Positions 55,772 to 64,000 of a DNA stretch of 64,000 bases are shown here, piece after piece. The stretch covers positions 4,464,001 to 4,528,000 of the forward strand of contig CP026511.1 in the NCBI GenBank assembly GCA_004010935.1. Reading direction: 5' to 3'. Source of the DNA: Pseudomonadaceae bacterium SI-3 (GTDB lineage: Bacteria; Pseudomonadota; Gammaproteobacteria; Pseudomonadales; Pseudomonadaceae). How positions within the stretch are numbered: the first letter of the stretch is position 1; every line of letters begins with the position of its first letter. The translations under genes were made by a program, and so were the position numbers. Under the pieces are notes generated by a model that was not told the origin of the DNA, made no database searches, and was given only the letters and a program-made list of their open reading frames with translations.

Positions 55772-56455
55772 TCAGCCGAGTAACTGCTGCAGACGCGCCT
55801 CCAGCAACTCTGGAAAACGCTTGAACCAGGTCAGGTTGCGTGGCGAGGGATGCGGCAGTGGATGCAGGTGAAACGTTCTCTGACCGCCCTCTTCCGCGGC
55901 CAGCTCAAGCTCGAAATGCGCTGTGAAACGATCGTCTCGCCGCCAGAACGCCTCGAGTTGCTGACGCACGTCGTGGGGCTGCTCCAGGCCAAACCAGAGA
56001 AACGCCTCACGGCCGAGCGTGATGATGTCGCGGCCCTGCCAGTGGTCGAGCAACAACTGGCGCATCAGTGGATGAAAGCGACGCTTGACCGCCATCGACC
56101 ATGCGCGATTACCGAGCGGCTTGTAAGGCACGGTGTTGATCCAGAAAAACCCGTCACCGATGGCGCGGCTGGCCTCGAAATCCGGCATTTCGTCGCCATG
56201 CACATGCCGATAGAGAGCACGGCGGACCAGCTGGCCACCGCCGCCAATGAAGGGTTCACCGTGGCGCACTTCTTCGCGCCCTGGATCGCGGCCAAAGAAC
56301 GCAAGGGGCGCGTCCGCCGGTCCGAGGCCGATGATCGGCTCCAGTGGGTCTTTATCGAACGCCTCGTAGACCGCCTCGTCGATACCCTCGGTTTCAACTG
56401 CCAGTTCGCGGAAGGCCTGGCGCAGTGACGGTTTAACGGGCAGCGGCTTGGACAT
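55772..56455 (-). CDS. Uracil-DNA glycosylase family protein
   Basis: A 227-residue protein of the uracil-DNA glycosylase-like superfamily. Visible motifs are PLAFFGRDPGREEVRHGEPFIG (first part) near residue 48, FWINTVPYKPLGN near residue 103 and the C-terminal HPLPHPSPRNLTWF near residue 195. There are no iron-sulfur cysteines as in families 4/5, so it is a distinct subfamily whose base specificity is not obvious. Converges on the oxidoreductase gene; the stops are four bases apart. Confidence 0.85.
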   Translation of the reverse strand: MSKPLPVKPSLRQAFRELAVETEGIDEAVYEAFDKDPLEPIIGLGPADAPLAFFGRDPGREEVRHGEPFIGGGGQLVRRALYRHVHGDEMPDFEASRAIGDGFFWINTVPYKPLGNRAWSMAVKRRFHPLMRQLLLDHWQGRDIITLGREAFLWFGLEQPHDVRQQLEAFWRRDDRFTAHFELELAAEEGGQRTFHLHPLPHPSPRNLTWFKRFPELLEARLQQLLG

Positions 56456-56458
56456 CGG

Positions 56459-56989
56459 CTAGAGGTCGCTTTCGTCCACCAGCTTCACCTCGGCTGCCGA
56501 GATTGCGTAGGCCGCATCGGCCAGATCATTGCTCACGGGCTCGATCTGCAGCACGCCGTCGACCCAGAGCGGCGCGTAGATATCGTCCAGCATGATCCCG
56601 GCCGGGTAGCGGACCATCACGATCTGATTGGGAGGTGGCGGTGGGACATGAATACAGGCGCCCGGATAAGGCACCAGAAAGAACTCAGTGCTGCGGCCCT
56701 GGCTGTCGGTTTCCAGCGGGACCGGGTAGCCACCCAGACGGACCTGCTTGCCGTTGAGTGACGGCACGGTTTTGGCTGAATACATCACCGCGGGCAGACC
56801 AGCCCCTTGTTTGAGACCACCCTGATCGCTGAAACCGTCGTTCTCCGGCGAGTCATGCTCGATTTCCGGCATCTCTTCCAGCGCCTGGCGATCCTCAGCA
56901 GGCATCAGCTCAAGCCAGTCGAGCTCCGCCGGGGCGGCATGGGCAATGGAAGCACAGCAAAGCAGGAGGGACAGAATTAAGGTACGCAT
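56459..56989 (-). CDS. DUF3299 exported protein
   Basis: A 176-residue protein with signal peptide MRTLILSLLLCCASIAHA. The DUF3299 core is NGKQVRLGGYPVPLETD and FFLVPYPGACIHVPPPPPNQ with a conserved Cys and poly-Pro turn. Function unknown; the family is usually near ABC exporters or other envelope genes. It precedes the glycosylase gene by three bases on the same strand, so they may be co-transcribed. Confidence 0.85.
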   Translation of the reverse strand: MRTLILSLLLCCASIAHAAPAELDWLELMPAEDRQALEEMPEIEHDSPENDGFSDQGGLKQGAGLPAVMYSAKTVPSLNGKQVRLGGYPVPLETDSQGRSTEFFLVPYPGACIHVPPPPPNQIVMVRYPAGIMLDDIYAPLWVDGVLQIEPVSNDLADAAYAISAAEVKLVDESDL

Positions 56990-57040
56990 GACAACCGAGA
57001 GTAGATAGAACGGGGCCGCAGGGCACCGCCCCGTGGCGAA

Positions 57041-57292
57041 TCAGTGTTTACGGCTGGTGACCATGCCGTATATGACCAGCAGGATGATCGCACCGACGAC
57101 CGCGCCGATAAAGCCTGCACCTTCTCCGGCTTTATACAGACCGAGCGCTTGTCCGCCGTAAGTGGCCAGCAGCGAACCGCCGATACCCAGCAGGATGGTC
57201 ATGATCCAACCCATGCTGTCGTTGCCGGGCTTCAGGAAGCGAGCGATGAGGCCTACGATCAGGCCGATGATAATGGTTCCGATGATGCCCAT
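57041..57292 (-). CDS. GlsB/YeaQ/YmgE family membrane protein
   Basis: An 83-residue protein with three hydrophobic segments: MGIIGTIIIGLIVGLIARFL, GWIMTILLGIGGSLLATYGG and FIGAVVGAIILLVIYGMV. It belongs to the transglycosylase-associated (GlsB) family, often linked to stress or envelope conditions. The start is the ATG behind GAGGAG; the longer frame reads through the purK end and is rejected. Convergence with nothing; it follows purK on the same strand by 101 bases. Confidence 0.88.
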   Translation of the reverse strand: MGIIGTIIIGLIVGLIARFLKPGNDSMGWIMTILLGIGGSLLATYGGQALGLYKAGEGAGFIGAVVGAIILLVIYGMVTSRKH

Positions 57293-57393
57293 GGGCAATC
57301 TCCTCAAGTCCGAAAATAAGCGTTGCATATTCTCGGACCTGAGGCGATCCAGCCAGTTCGCCGCCAACAGCAGCAAGCCAGACGGCCGGACGG

Positions 57394-58479
57394 TCAATCG
57401 CGGGCAATCAGCGACTCAACGGCTGTGATCTGCCGATCCAGCGTGGAGCGGTCCGGGCAGCGCAGCGTGGCATGGCCGACCTTGCGTCCGACCTTGAACG
57501 CCTTGCCGTAATGATGCAGATGGCAGTCCTCGACGGCGATCACCTTGGCCACGGCGGGCACTTCACCGATGAAGTTGAGCATGGCGCTCTCGCCAACCTT
57601 GGCTGTCGAGCCGAGCGGCAAACCGCTTACCGCTCGCAGATGATTTTCAAACTGGCTGCACTCGGCGCCTTCGATGGTCCAGTGACCGGAGTTGTGCACG
57701 CGCGGCGCAATCTCATTGGCCTTGAGCCCGCCGTCGACTTCGAAGAACTCGAAGGCCAACACGCCGACGTACTCCAGTTCTGTCAGCACGCGCCCGGCGT
57801 AATCCTCGGCCAACGCTTGCAGCGGATGGTTGCTGCTCGCCACCGACAACCGCAGGATGCCGTTTTCATGGGTGTTGTGGACCAGCGGATAAAAGCAGGT
57901 CTCGCCGTCACGCCCGCGTACCGCGATCAGCGACACTTCTCCGGTGAAAGGCACAAAGCCTTCGAGGATGCAGGGCACGCTGCCCAACTCGGCGAAGGCG
58001 GCGGTGACGTCGGATTGCTTGCGAAGGACCTTCTGGCCTTTACCGTCATACCCCAAGGTGCGGGTCTTGAGTACGGCCGGCAGGCCGATGCTGGCGGCCG
58101 CGGCGTCTAGATCGGCCTGGGACTGGATGTCAGCAAATTCGGGCGTCGGGATTGCCAGCGCCTTGAACATCGACTTCTCGAACCAGCGATCGCGGGCGAT
58201 ACGCAGCGCCTCGGCGCTTGGATAAACCGGCACGAACTGCGACAGGAAGGCGACGGTTTCAGCCGGCACGCTCTCGAACTCGAAGGTCACCAGGTCGACC
58301 TCATCGGCCAGCTGACGCAGGTGATCCTGATCGCTGTAATCCGCACGCAGATGCTCGCCGAGTGCCGCGGCACAGGCGTCCGGGGCCGGGTCGAGAAACG
58401 CGAAGTTCATGCCCAGCGGGGTTCCCGCCAGGGCGAGCATGCGGCCCAGCTGGCCGCCACCGATCACGCCAATCTTCAT
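57394..58479 (-). CDS. purK: PurK, N5-carboxyaminoimidazole ribonucleotide synthase
   Basis: ATP-grasp enzyme that carboxylates AIR with bicarbonate to N5-CAIR. The 361-residue protein has IGVIGGGQLGRMLALAG (N-terminal), LKTRLTGYDGKGQ-type loop (TRTLGYDGKGQKVL near residue 147) and EFFEVDGGLKANEIAPRVHNSGHW near residue 243 (partly quoted). It begins immediately after the purE stop, so purE-purK is a coupled operon. Confidence 0.97.
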   Translation of the reverse strand: MKIGVIGGGQLGRMLALAGTPLGMNFAFLDPAPDACAAALGEHLRADYSDQDHLRQLADEVDLVTFEFESVPAETVAFLSQFVPVYPSAEALRIARDRWFEKSMFKALAIPTPEFADIQSQADLDAAAASIGLPAVLKTRTLGYDGKGQKVLRKQSDVTAAFAELGSVPCILEGFVPFTGEVSLIAVRGRDGETCFYPLVHNTHENGILRLSVASSNHPLQALAEDYAGRVLTELEYVGVLAFEFFEVDGGLKANEIAPRVHNSGHWTIEGAECSQFENHLRAVSGLPLGSTAKVGESAMLNFIGEVPAVAKVIAVEDCHLHHYGKAFKVGRKVGHATLRCPDRSTLDRQITAVESLIARD

Positions 58480-58971
58480 TTACGCGTCCCTCGGGTCCGG
58501 GTTATCGAGCACGGTCTGGGTCTGCTCGTCGCGGAATTTCTTCAGCGCGGCATGATATTCAGGGAATTCGTGGCCGAGAATGCTGGCCGACAGCAGCGCG
58601 GCATTGATCGCGCCTGCCTTGCCAATAGCCAGGGTGGCGACCGGTACGCCGGCCGGCATCTGCACGATCGACAGCAGCGAATCGACACCGGAAAGCATCG
58701 AGGACTGCACCGGTACGCCGAGCACCGGAAGATGCGTCTTGGCCGCGCACATGCCCGGCAGATGGGCAGCACCGCCGGCGCCAGCGATGATTACCCGCAA
58801 ACCGCGCGCTTCGGCCTGTTCGGCGTACTGGAACAGCAGGTCGGGCGTGCGGTGTGCGGACACCACGGTGACTTCGTGCGGAATGCCGAGCTTCTCCAGC
58901 ATGTCTGCGGTGTGGCTCAAGGTGGACCAATCGGACTTGGAGCCCATGATCACGCCTACCAGTGCGGTCAT
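58480..58971 (-). CDS. purE: PurE, N5-CAIR mutase
   Basis: Converts N5-CAIR to CAIR in purine synthesis. The 163-residue protein has the phosphate loop [18 protein letters not shown] near residue 10 and [11 protein letters not shown], with [20 protein letters not shown] near residue 115. Adjacent to purK with no intergenic bases. The leader (58972-59086) contains two perfect hairpins (see separate entry) below a TATACT element. Confidence 0.97.
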   Translation of the reverse strand: MTALVGVIMGSKSDWSTLSHTADMLEKLGIPHEVTVVSAHRTPDLLFQYAEQAEARGLRVIIAGAGGAAHLPGMCAAKTHLPVLGVPVQSSMLSGVDSLLSIVQMPAGVPVATLAIGKAGAINAALLSASILGHEFPEYHAALKKFRDEQTQTVLDNPDPRDA

Positions 58972-59012
58972 CGTCGTGCCTCTCTTCGGCGCCTAGGGGC
59001 GCATCAGGAACA

Positions 59013-59086
59013 ACGGCCGCGCTGAAAACAGCGCGGCCGTGCAGGAACAGGGTCGGAACCGGTCCGACCAAAGGCCGCGCAGTATA
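59013..59086 (-). promoter_or_regulatory. Structured purEK leader with promoter
   Basis: Two perfect hairpins sit in the 5' leader. The first is acggccgcgctg / cagcgcggccgt (59013-59040, twelve base pairs, AAAA loop). The second is ggtcgga / tccgacc (59051-59069, seven base pairs, five-base loop). TATACT on the minus strand at 59086-59081 is a plausible -10, placing the hairpins just downstream of a start near 59074. No clear T-run follows the strong hairpin. Confidence 0.6.
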
Positions 59087-59220
59087 ACGCAGGCCCCCGC
59101 CCCCAGCACCTGCGACCGGTCATCTGAAACGGCTGGAAAATGTTCCGGGATTGCCGGAGGTCAATGGCCACGACGTCTGACCGGGTGCAGACTCGGCCTT
59201 CCGATCGCAAGGAGACAGCC

Positions 59221-60243
59221 ATGACCCAGACCATGAAAGCCGCCGTGGCCCATGCCTACGGTGAACCGCTGCGCATCGAAGAAGTAAAGGTGCCCCTACC
59301 CGGCCCAGGACAGATTTTGGTGAAGATTGAGGCGTGCGGCGTCTGCCACACCGACCTGCACGCGGTCGAGGGCGACTGGCCTGTACGCCCGCCCCTGCCG
59401 TTCATTCCAGGTCACGAAGGCGTCGGCTATGTCGCAGCCGTCGGCAGTGGGGTCAGCCGCGTCAAGGAAGGCGACCGCGTTGGCGTGCCCTGGCTGTATA
59501 GCGCCTGCGGCTGCTGCGAACACTGCCTGACCGGCTGGGAAACGCTGTGCACGGAGCAGCAGAACACCGGTTATTCGGTCAATGGCGGCTATGCCGAGTA
59601 CGTCCTGGCCGATCCCAACTATGTCGGCATCCTGCCCAAGGAAGTGGCGTTCGATGAGATCGCTCCGATCCTTTGCGCCGGCGTGACGGTCTATAAGGGC
59701 CTGAAAGTTACCAACGCCCGTCCAGGCCAGTGGGTGGTGATTTCCGGTGTTGGCGGGCTGGGGCATGTTGCGGTGCAGTACGCTAAGGCGATGGGCTTGC
59801 ACGTGGCTGCGGTCGATGTCGACGACGCCAAGCTGGAGTTGGCGAAAAAACTGGGCGCCAGTCTCACCATCAACGCGCGAACGGAAGATCCGGTCGAAGT
59901 CATCCAGCGCGATATTGGCGGTGCCCATGGCGTACTGGTCACGGCGGTGTCCAACAGCGCGTTTGGCCAGGCCATCGGCATGGCGCGGCGGCATGGCACC
60001 GTCGCGTTGGTCGGGCTGCCGCCGGGCGACTTCCCAACGCCGATATTCGACGTGGTGCTCAAGGCGATCAGTATCACCGGCTCCATCGTCGGCACCCGCG
60101 CGGATCTGCAGGAAGCACTGGACTTCGCTGCCGAAGGCCTGGTCAAGGCGACCATCCACAGCGGCAAGCTGGACGACATCAACCAGATCTTCGACCAGAT
60201 GCGCGCCGGCACCATCGAAGGCCGGATCGTGATGAGCATGTAG
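59221..60243 (+). CDS. adhA: AdhA, zinc alcohol dehydrogenase
   Basis: A 340-residue NAD-dependent medium-chain dehydrogenase. Catalytic zinc ligands are Cys in [15 protein letters not shown] near residue 38 and His in [10 protein letters not shown] near residue 65; the structural zinc has four cysteines in [16 protein letters not shown]. The Rossmann motif is [17 protein letters not shown] near residue 175. Start behind AAGGAGACAGCC; the upstream 27 in-frame codons are rejected. Orthologous by position to AdhA of P. aeruginosa, an ethanol-oxidising enzyme. Confidence 0.94.
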   Translation: MTQTMKAAVAHAYGEPLRIEEVKVPLPGPGQILVKIEACGVCHTDLHAVEGDWPVRPPLPFIPGHEGVGYVAAVGSGVSRVKEGDRVGVPWLYSACGCCEHCLTGWETLCTEQQNTGYSVNGGYAEYVLADPNYVGILPKEVAFDEIAPILCAGVTVYKGLKVTNARPGQWVVISGVGGLGHVAVQYAKAMGLHVAAVDVDDAKLELAKKLGASLTINARTEDPVEVIQRDIGGAHGVLVTAVSNSAFGQAIGMARRHGTVALVGLPPGDFPTPIFDVVLKAISITGSIVGTRADLQEALDFAAEGLVKATIHSGKLDDINQIFDQMRAGTIEGRIVMSM

Positions 60244-60270
60244 CAACGCGCTAGGCCCGCACGGCCCTAG

Positions 60271-60304
60271 CGCCAGCCTGTAGGAGCCCAGCTCGCTGGC
60301 GATA
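60271..60304. repeat. REP-like palindrome downstream of adhA
   Basis: Contains ctgtaggagcccagctcgct, the common pseudomonad REP core. Flanking arms cgccagc (60271-60277) and gctggcg (60295-60301) pair. It sits in the 129-base spacer between the convergent adhA and LysR genes. Confidence 0.75.
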
Positions 60305-60372
60305 AACGCAACTGAGCGACCTACGGTTGGGCAATCGCCGCCGTAAACATAACGCTGCCAGCGGACGGCGGC

Positions 60373-61299
60373 TCACTCCACAAGCAACCCATCCACGCCC
60401 TGCCCCGCTCCCGCTTCCAGCTTGCGCCAAAGCAGGCGGACCGGCGCCTTGCGCACCAGTGCGCAGCGGTACAGGCGAATTTCCAGCGGCACCCGCCAGT
60501 GTTCGCCACCACAGACCACCAGCTCCCCGCGTTCCAGCTCGGCCGTCACGCTCAACCGCGGCACCCAGGCCAGGCCGAGCCGCTGCATCGCCATGCTTTT
60601 CAGGCTGTCGGCCATGGCGGTTTCGTACACCGTCGAGGAGCGCAGACCGCGCTGGCGCAGCAGTAGGTTGACCGAACGTCCCAGCGAGGCACCGGCGCTG
60701 TAGGCCAGCAGCGGGACGCTCTGGCCGCTGTCCGGATCGAACAACGGCTCGCCAGCGGCATCGACGCCACACACCGGAACGATTTCAGTGCGCCCGAGCG
60801 ACAGGGACGGAAACAGTTCGGGGTCCATCTGCAACGCGGCATCCGGATCGTAGTAGGCAAGGATCAGATCGCAGGTGCCCTCGCGTAGCGAATGCACCGC
60901 CTCGCCGACATTGGTTGCGACCAGACGGCTGTTCACCGGCACCCCATCCTGACGCAGGCGCGCCAGCCATTCTGGAAAGAAGCCTAGCGCCAGCGAATGC
61001 GCGGCGGCGATCTGCAGCACCTCGCCGCGCTGACCTTCAAGGTTGTGCAGGTACTGAACGACCTCGCCCATCTGATCGATCATGTTGCGTGCGGTGACGA
61101 GAAACAGCTGCCCCGCCTCGGTCAACTCGATCGGCGTCTTGGCGCGGTTCACCAAGGTCAGGCCGAGGCAGCTCTCCAGGCTACGGATACGTCGACTGAA
61201 CGCGGGCTGGGTGACGAAGCGCCGCTCTGCCGCTTGAGAAAAACTGCGCGTCGCCGCCAGGGCGACCAGATCTTCCAGCCACTTGGTTTCGATGTTCAT
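60373..61299 (-). CDS. LysR family transcriptional regulator
   Basis: A 308-residue LTTR. The winged helix-turn-helix is LVALAATRSFSQAAERRF and VTQPAFSRRIRSLESCLGL-like (about residues 10-45). The effector domain follows with the usual LQIAAAHSLALGFFPEW near residue 100. Divergent from aspA with a LysR-type dyad between them, so it probably controls aspA. Start at ATG before NIETKWLED; the upstream 19 codons are rejected. The effector is unknown. Confidence 0.93.
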   Translation of the reverse strand: MNIETKWLEDLVALAATRSFSQAAERRFVTQPAFSRRIRSLESCLGLTLVNRAKTPIELTEAGQLFLVTARNMIDQMGEVVQYLHNLEGQRGEVLQIAAAHSLALGFFPEWLARLRQDGVPVNSRLVATNVGEAVHSLREGTCDLILAYYDPDAALQMDPELFPSLSLGRTEIVPVCGVDAAGEPLFDPDSGQSVPLLAYSAGASLGRSVNLLLRQRGLRSSTVYETAMADSLKSMAMQRLGLAWVPRLSVTAELERGELVVCGGEHWRVPLEIRLYRCALVRKAPVRLLWRKLEAGAGQGVDGLLVE

Positions 61300-61379
61300 G
61301 CCGACTCCTGACGGGCCTGGGGATGGTCCCTCACACAGCGAAATAACGCTCGGCAACGCAACCGCGTCACACCACGGCT

Positions 61380-61394
61380 ATGCCGATTTGGCAT
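61380..61394. promoter_or_regulatory. Candidate LysR operator between lysR and aspA
   Basis: Perfect five-base arms atgcc (61380-61384) / ggcat (61390-61394) with five central bases, containing the T-N11-A motif. It lies about 80 bases from the regulator start and 98 from aspA, in the 192-base divergent spacer. No other signal stands out there. Confidence 0.5.
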
Positions 61395-61491
61395 GACCCA
61401 GTGTTTAACGGCATTGGCCGATAAAGCCGCTCAACCCCTATGGTAGCGGCCTTCGCGGCAATCGCCGCTTTTCTCTCGGATGAGAACCCTC

Positions 61492-62916
<1,425 letters not shown>

Positions 62917-62929
62917 CGCCGCCAGCACT

Positions 62930-62962
62930 GCCTGCGCCGCCTTCGGACGAAGCGGCGCAGGC
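62930..62962 (+). terminator. Hairpin after aspA
   Basis: Perfect eleven-base stem gcctgcgccgc (62930-62940) / gcggcgcaggc (62952-62962), 11-base loop, 14 bases after the stop. GC-rich without a clear T-run. Confidence 0.6.
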
Positions 62963-63040
62963 CTACCCGCCAAAGCGTGATGCGGCACAAGCCGCCGTTT
63001 TCCGTCCTTGCGTAGACTCCGCCGATTTCCCGGAGGCCCC

Positions 63041-63799
63041 ATGCGCAAACTACTCGCCATCACCCTGCTGTTCAGCTCGATCATCGGCGCGCCGCTCGCT
63101 CATGCGGAGCTCCCGCAAGGCTACGAAGTGGTACTGCAGACCGAGAACTTCCCGCCTTTCAACATGGCTGACGGTGGCAAGAACTTCGCCAAGGAAGAGC
63201 ACATCCAGGGCATCAGCGCGGTAACCGTTCAGGAAATGTTCAAGCGCGCCGGCATCGCCTACTCGATGACACTGCGCTTTCCGTGGGATCGCATCTACCA
63301 GGCGACCCTGGACTCGCCGAATCACGGCCTGTTTTCGACGTCGATGACCGATGCCCGGCGCCCACTGTTCAAATGGGTGGGTCCTATCGCCCAGTACGAA
63401 AGCGTCCTGCTTTCGGCACCCGGCTCGACCCTCAAGCTGACCAGCCTCGAACAAGCGAAGGACTACACCATCGGTGCCTACAAGAGCAGCGCGGTGAGCC
63501 AACGCGTCGAAGCGCAGGGCCTGACGCCGGTGAACTCGCTGCGTGACCAGGAAAATCTGCAGAAGCTGCTCAGCGGCAAAATCGACCTCTGGGCCACCTC
63601 CGACCCGGTCTGGCGCTACTACGCCAAGCAGGAAGGGGTGGGCGGGCTGAATACCGTGCTGGTGTTCAACTCCGCACCGCTGTACCTGGCGCTTAACAAG
63701 GAAACGCCGGATGAGGTGGTTACCCGCCTGCAGAACGCCCTGGACGAGATGAAGACCGAAGGCTACGGCACCTGCGTCAAGCATCCTGAACTCTGCTGA
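63041..63799 (+). CDS. Orphan periplasmic binding protein, paralogue 3
   Basis: A 252-residue SBP_bac_3 protein with signal peptide MRKLLAITLLFSSIIGAPLAHA, close to the two paralogues at 32-34 kb. It carries LQTENFPPFNMADGGKNFA, VQEMFKRAGIAYSMTLRFPW and IDLWATSDPVWRYYAKQE. The last 15 residues (KTEGYGTCVKHPELC) differ from the shared MxxDGAIDxIxxRYL ending of the other two and contain two cysteines. No transporter gene is adjacent. Starts behind CGGAGG. Followed by a strong hairpin. Confidence 0.85.
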   Translation: MRKLLAITLLFSSIIGAPLAHAELPQGYEVVLQTENFPPFNMADGGKNFAKEEHIQGISAVTVQEMFKRAGIAYSMTLRFPWDRIYQATLDSPNHGLFSTSMTDARRPLFKWVGPIAQYESVLLSAPGSTLKLTSLEQAKDYTIGAYKSSAVSQRVEAQGLTPVNSLRDQENLQKLLSGKIDLWATSDPVWRYYAKQEGVGGLNTVLVFNSAPLYLALNKETPDEVVTRLQNALDEMKTEGYGTCVKHPELC

Positions 63800-63813
63800 A
63801 CCCAGCACCGGGT

Positions 63814-63836
63814 CGATGGCGCGAGGCGCGCCATCG
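63814..63836 (+). terminator. Hairpin after the third orphan binding-protein gene
   Basis: Perfect ten-base stem cgatggcgcg (63814-63823) / cgcgccatcg (63827-63836) with a three-base loop, 15 bases after the stop codon. No T-run. Confidence 0.65.
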
Positions 63837-63929
63837 CAGCGTGCAACACCCCACCATGCCGCTCTTCGCTCCAGATTCCAGCCGGCCTTGGATCAACCCT
63901 GATCGATCGCCCGCCAGCGCACCCCACCC

Positions 63930-64000
63930 TCACTCGATCTCGAACAGCCCGTCCCGCAACGATACCGCCGCCAGTCGGTCGCGGATTTCAGGGTCGATGC
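63930..64000 (-). CDS. C-terminal end of an unidentified protein (partial)
   Basis: On the minus strand one frame is open from the window edge to a TGA at 63932-63930, giving about 22 residues that end IRDRLAAVSLRDGLFEIE. Codon use and acidic/aliphatic composition look coding. No family can be named from so little. Most of the gene lies beyond 64000. Confidence 0.5.
   Translation of the reverse strand, partial: IDPEIRDRLAAVSLRDGLFEIE

Overview
The window is 64 kb of GC-rich, densely coding gammaproteobacterial chromosome. Protein similarity and gene neighbourhoods point to the Pseudomonas group, and the short intergenic repeats and overall gene set suggest a Stutzerimonas (P. stutzeri)-like organism. 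That species-level call is inference. Nearly everything is core genome: no insertion sequence, prophage, integrase or CRISPR array was seen. Several blocks follow gene orders I recall from P. aeruginosa, but the blocks are joined differently here.

Layout. 1-3.5 kb: end of algB, kinB (alginate/virulence two-component pair) and a DUF1330 protein. 3.5-9.6 kb: ampDh2, a GGDEF diguanylate cyclase, an EEP-family phosphodiesterase, dsbA, cytochrome c4 and engB. 9.6-14.2 kb: glycine cleavage genes gcvT-gcvH-gcvP. 14.3-17.1 kb: ferric iron ABC permease and binding protein with a candidate Fur box. 17.2-21.6 kb: YgfB-family protein, pepP, ubiH, ubiI-like. 21.7-23.1 kb: TIGR02449 coiled-coil protein, zapA, 6S RNA and ygfA. 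23.1-26.9 kb: a small membrane protein, EVE protein, FliL-like protein, quinone reductase, and rhodanese-grxC-secB. 27-32.1 kb: gpmI, envC, ctpA and a divergent polysaccharide deacetylase. 32.1-37.2 kb: two orphan periplasmic binding proteins behind hisB-hisH-DUF2164-hisA-hisF. 37.3-41.7 kb: GNAT, AsmA, mutY, yggX and tRNA-Phe.

41.9-50.1 kb is the most accessory-looking stretch. Downstream of tRNA-Phe lie a secreted nuclease, a Fur-box-preceded operon (TonB receptor, DUF3649, PepSY, DUF3325) for siderophore use, a periplasmic binding protein and a BCCT transporter. 50.4-53.4 kb is a complete polar amino acid ABC transporter. 53.5-57.3 kb holds an aldose-1-epimerase-like mutarotase, a SelD-type oxidoreductase preceded by a coupled 25-codon ORF, a uracil-DNA-glycosylase-family protein, a DUF3299 protein and a GlsB-type membrane protein. 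57.4-63.8 kb: purE-purK, adhA, a LysR regulator, aspA and a third orphan binding protein. The end of an unidentified minus-strand gene closes the window.

I found no clearly new multi-gene system. The best leads are the family of three closely related orphan binding proteins, the 25-codon coupled ORF, a two-hairpin purE leader, an SD-sequestering hairpin beside a Fur box on the iron-binding protein gene, and the tRNA-Phe-linked siderophore operon.
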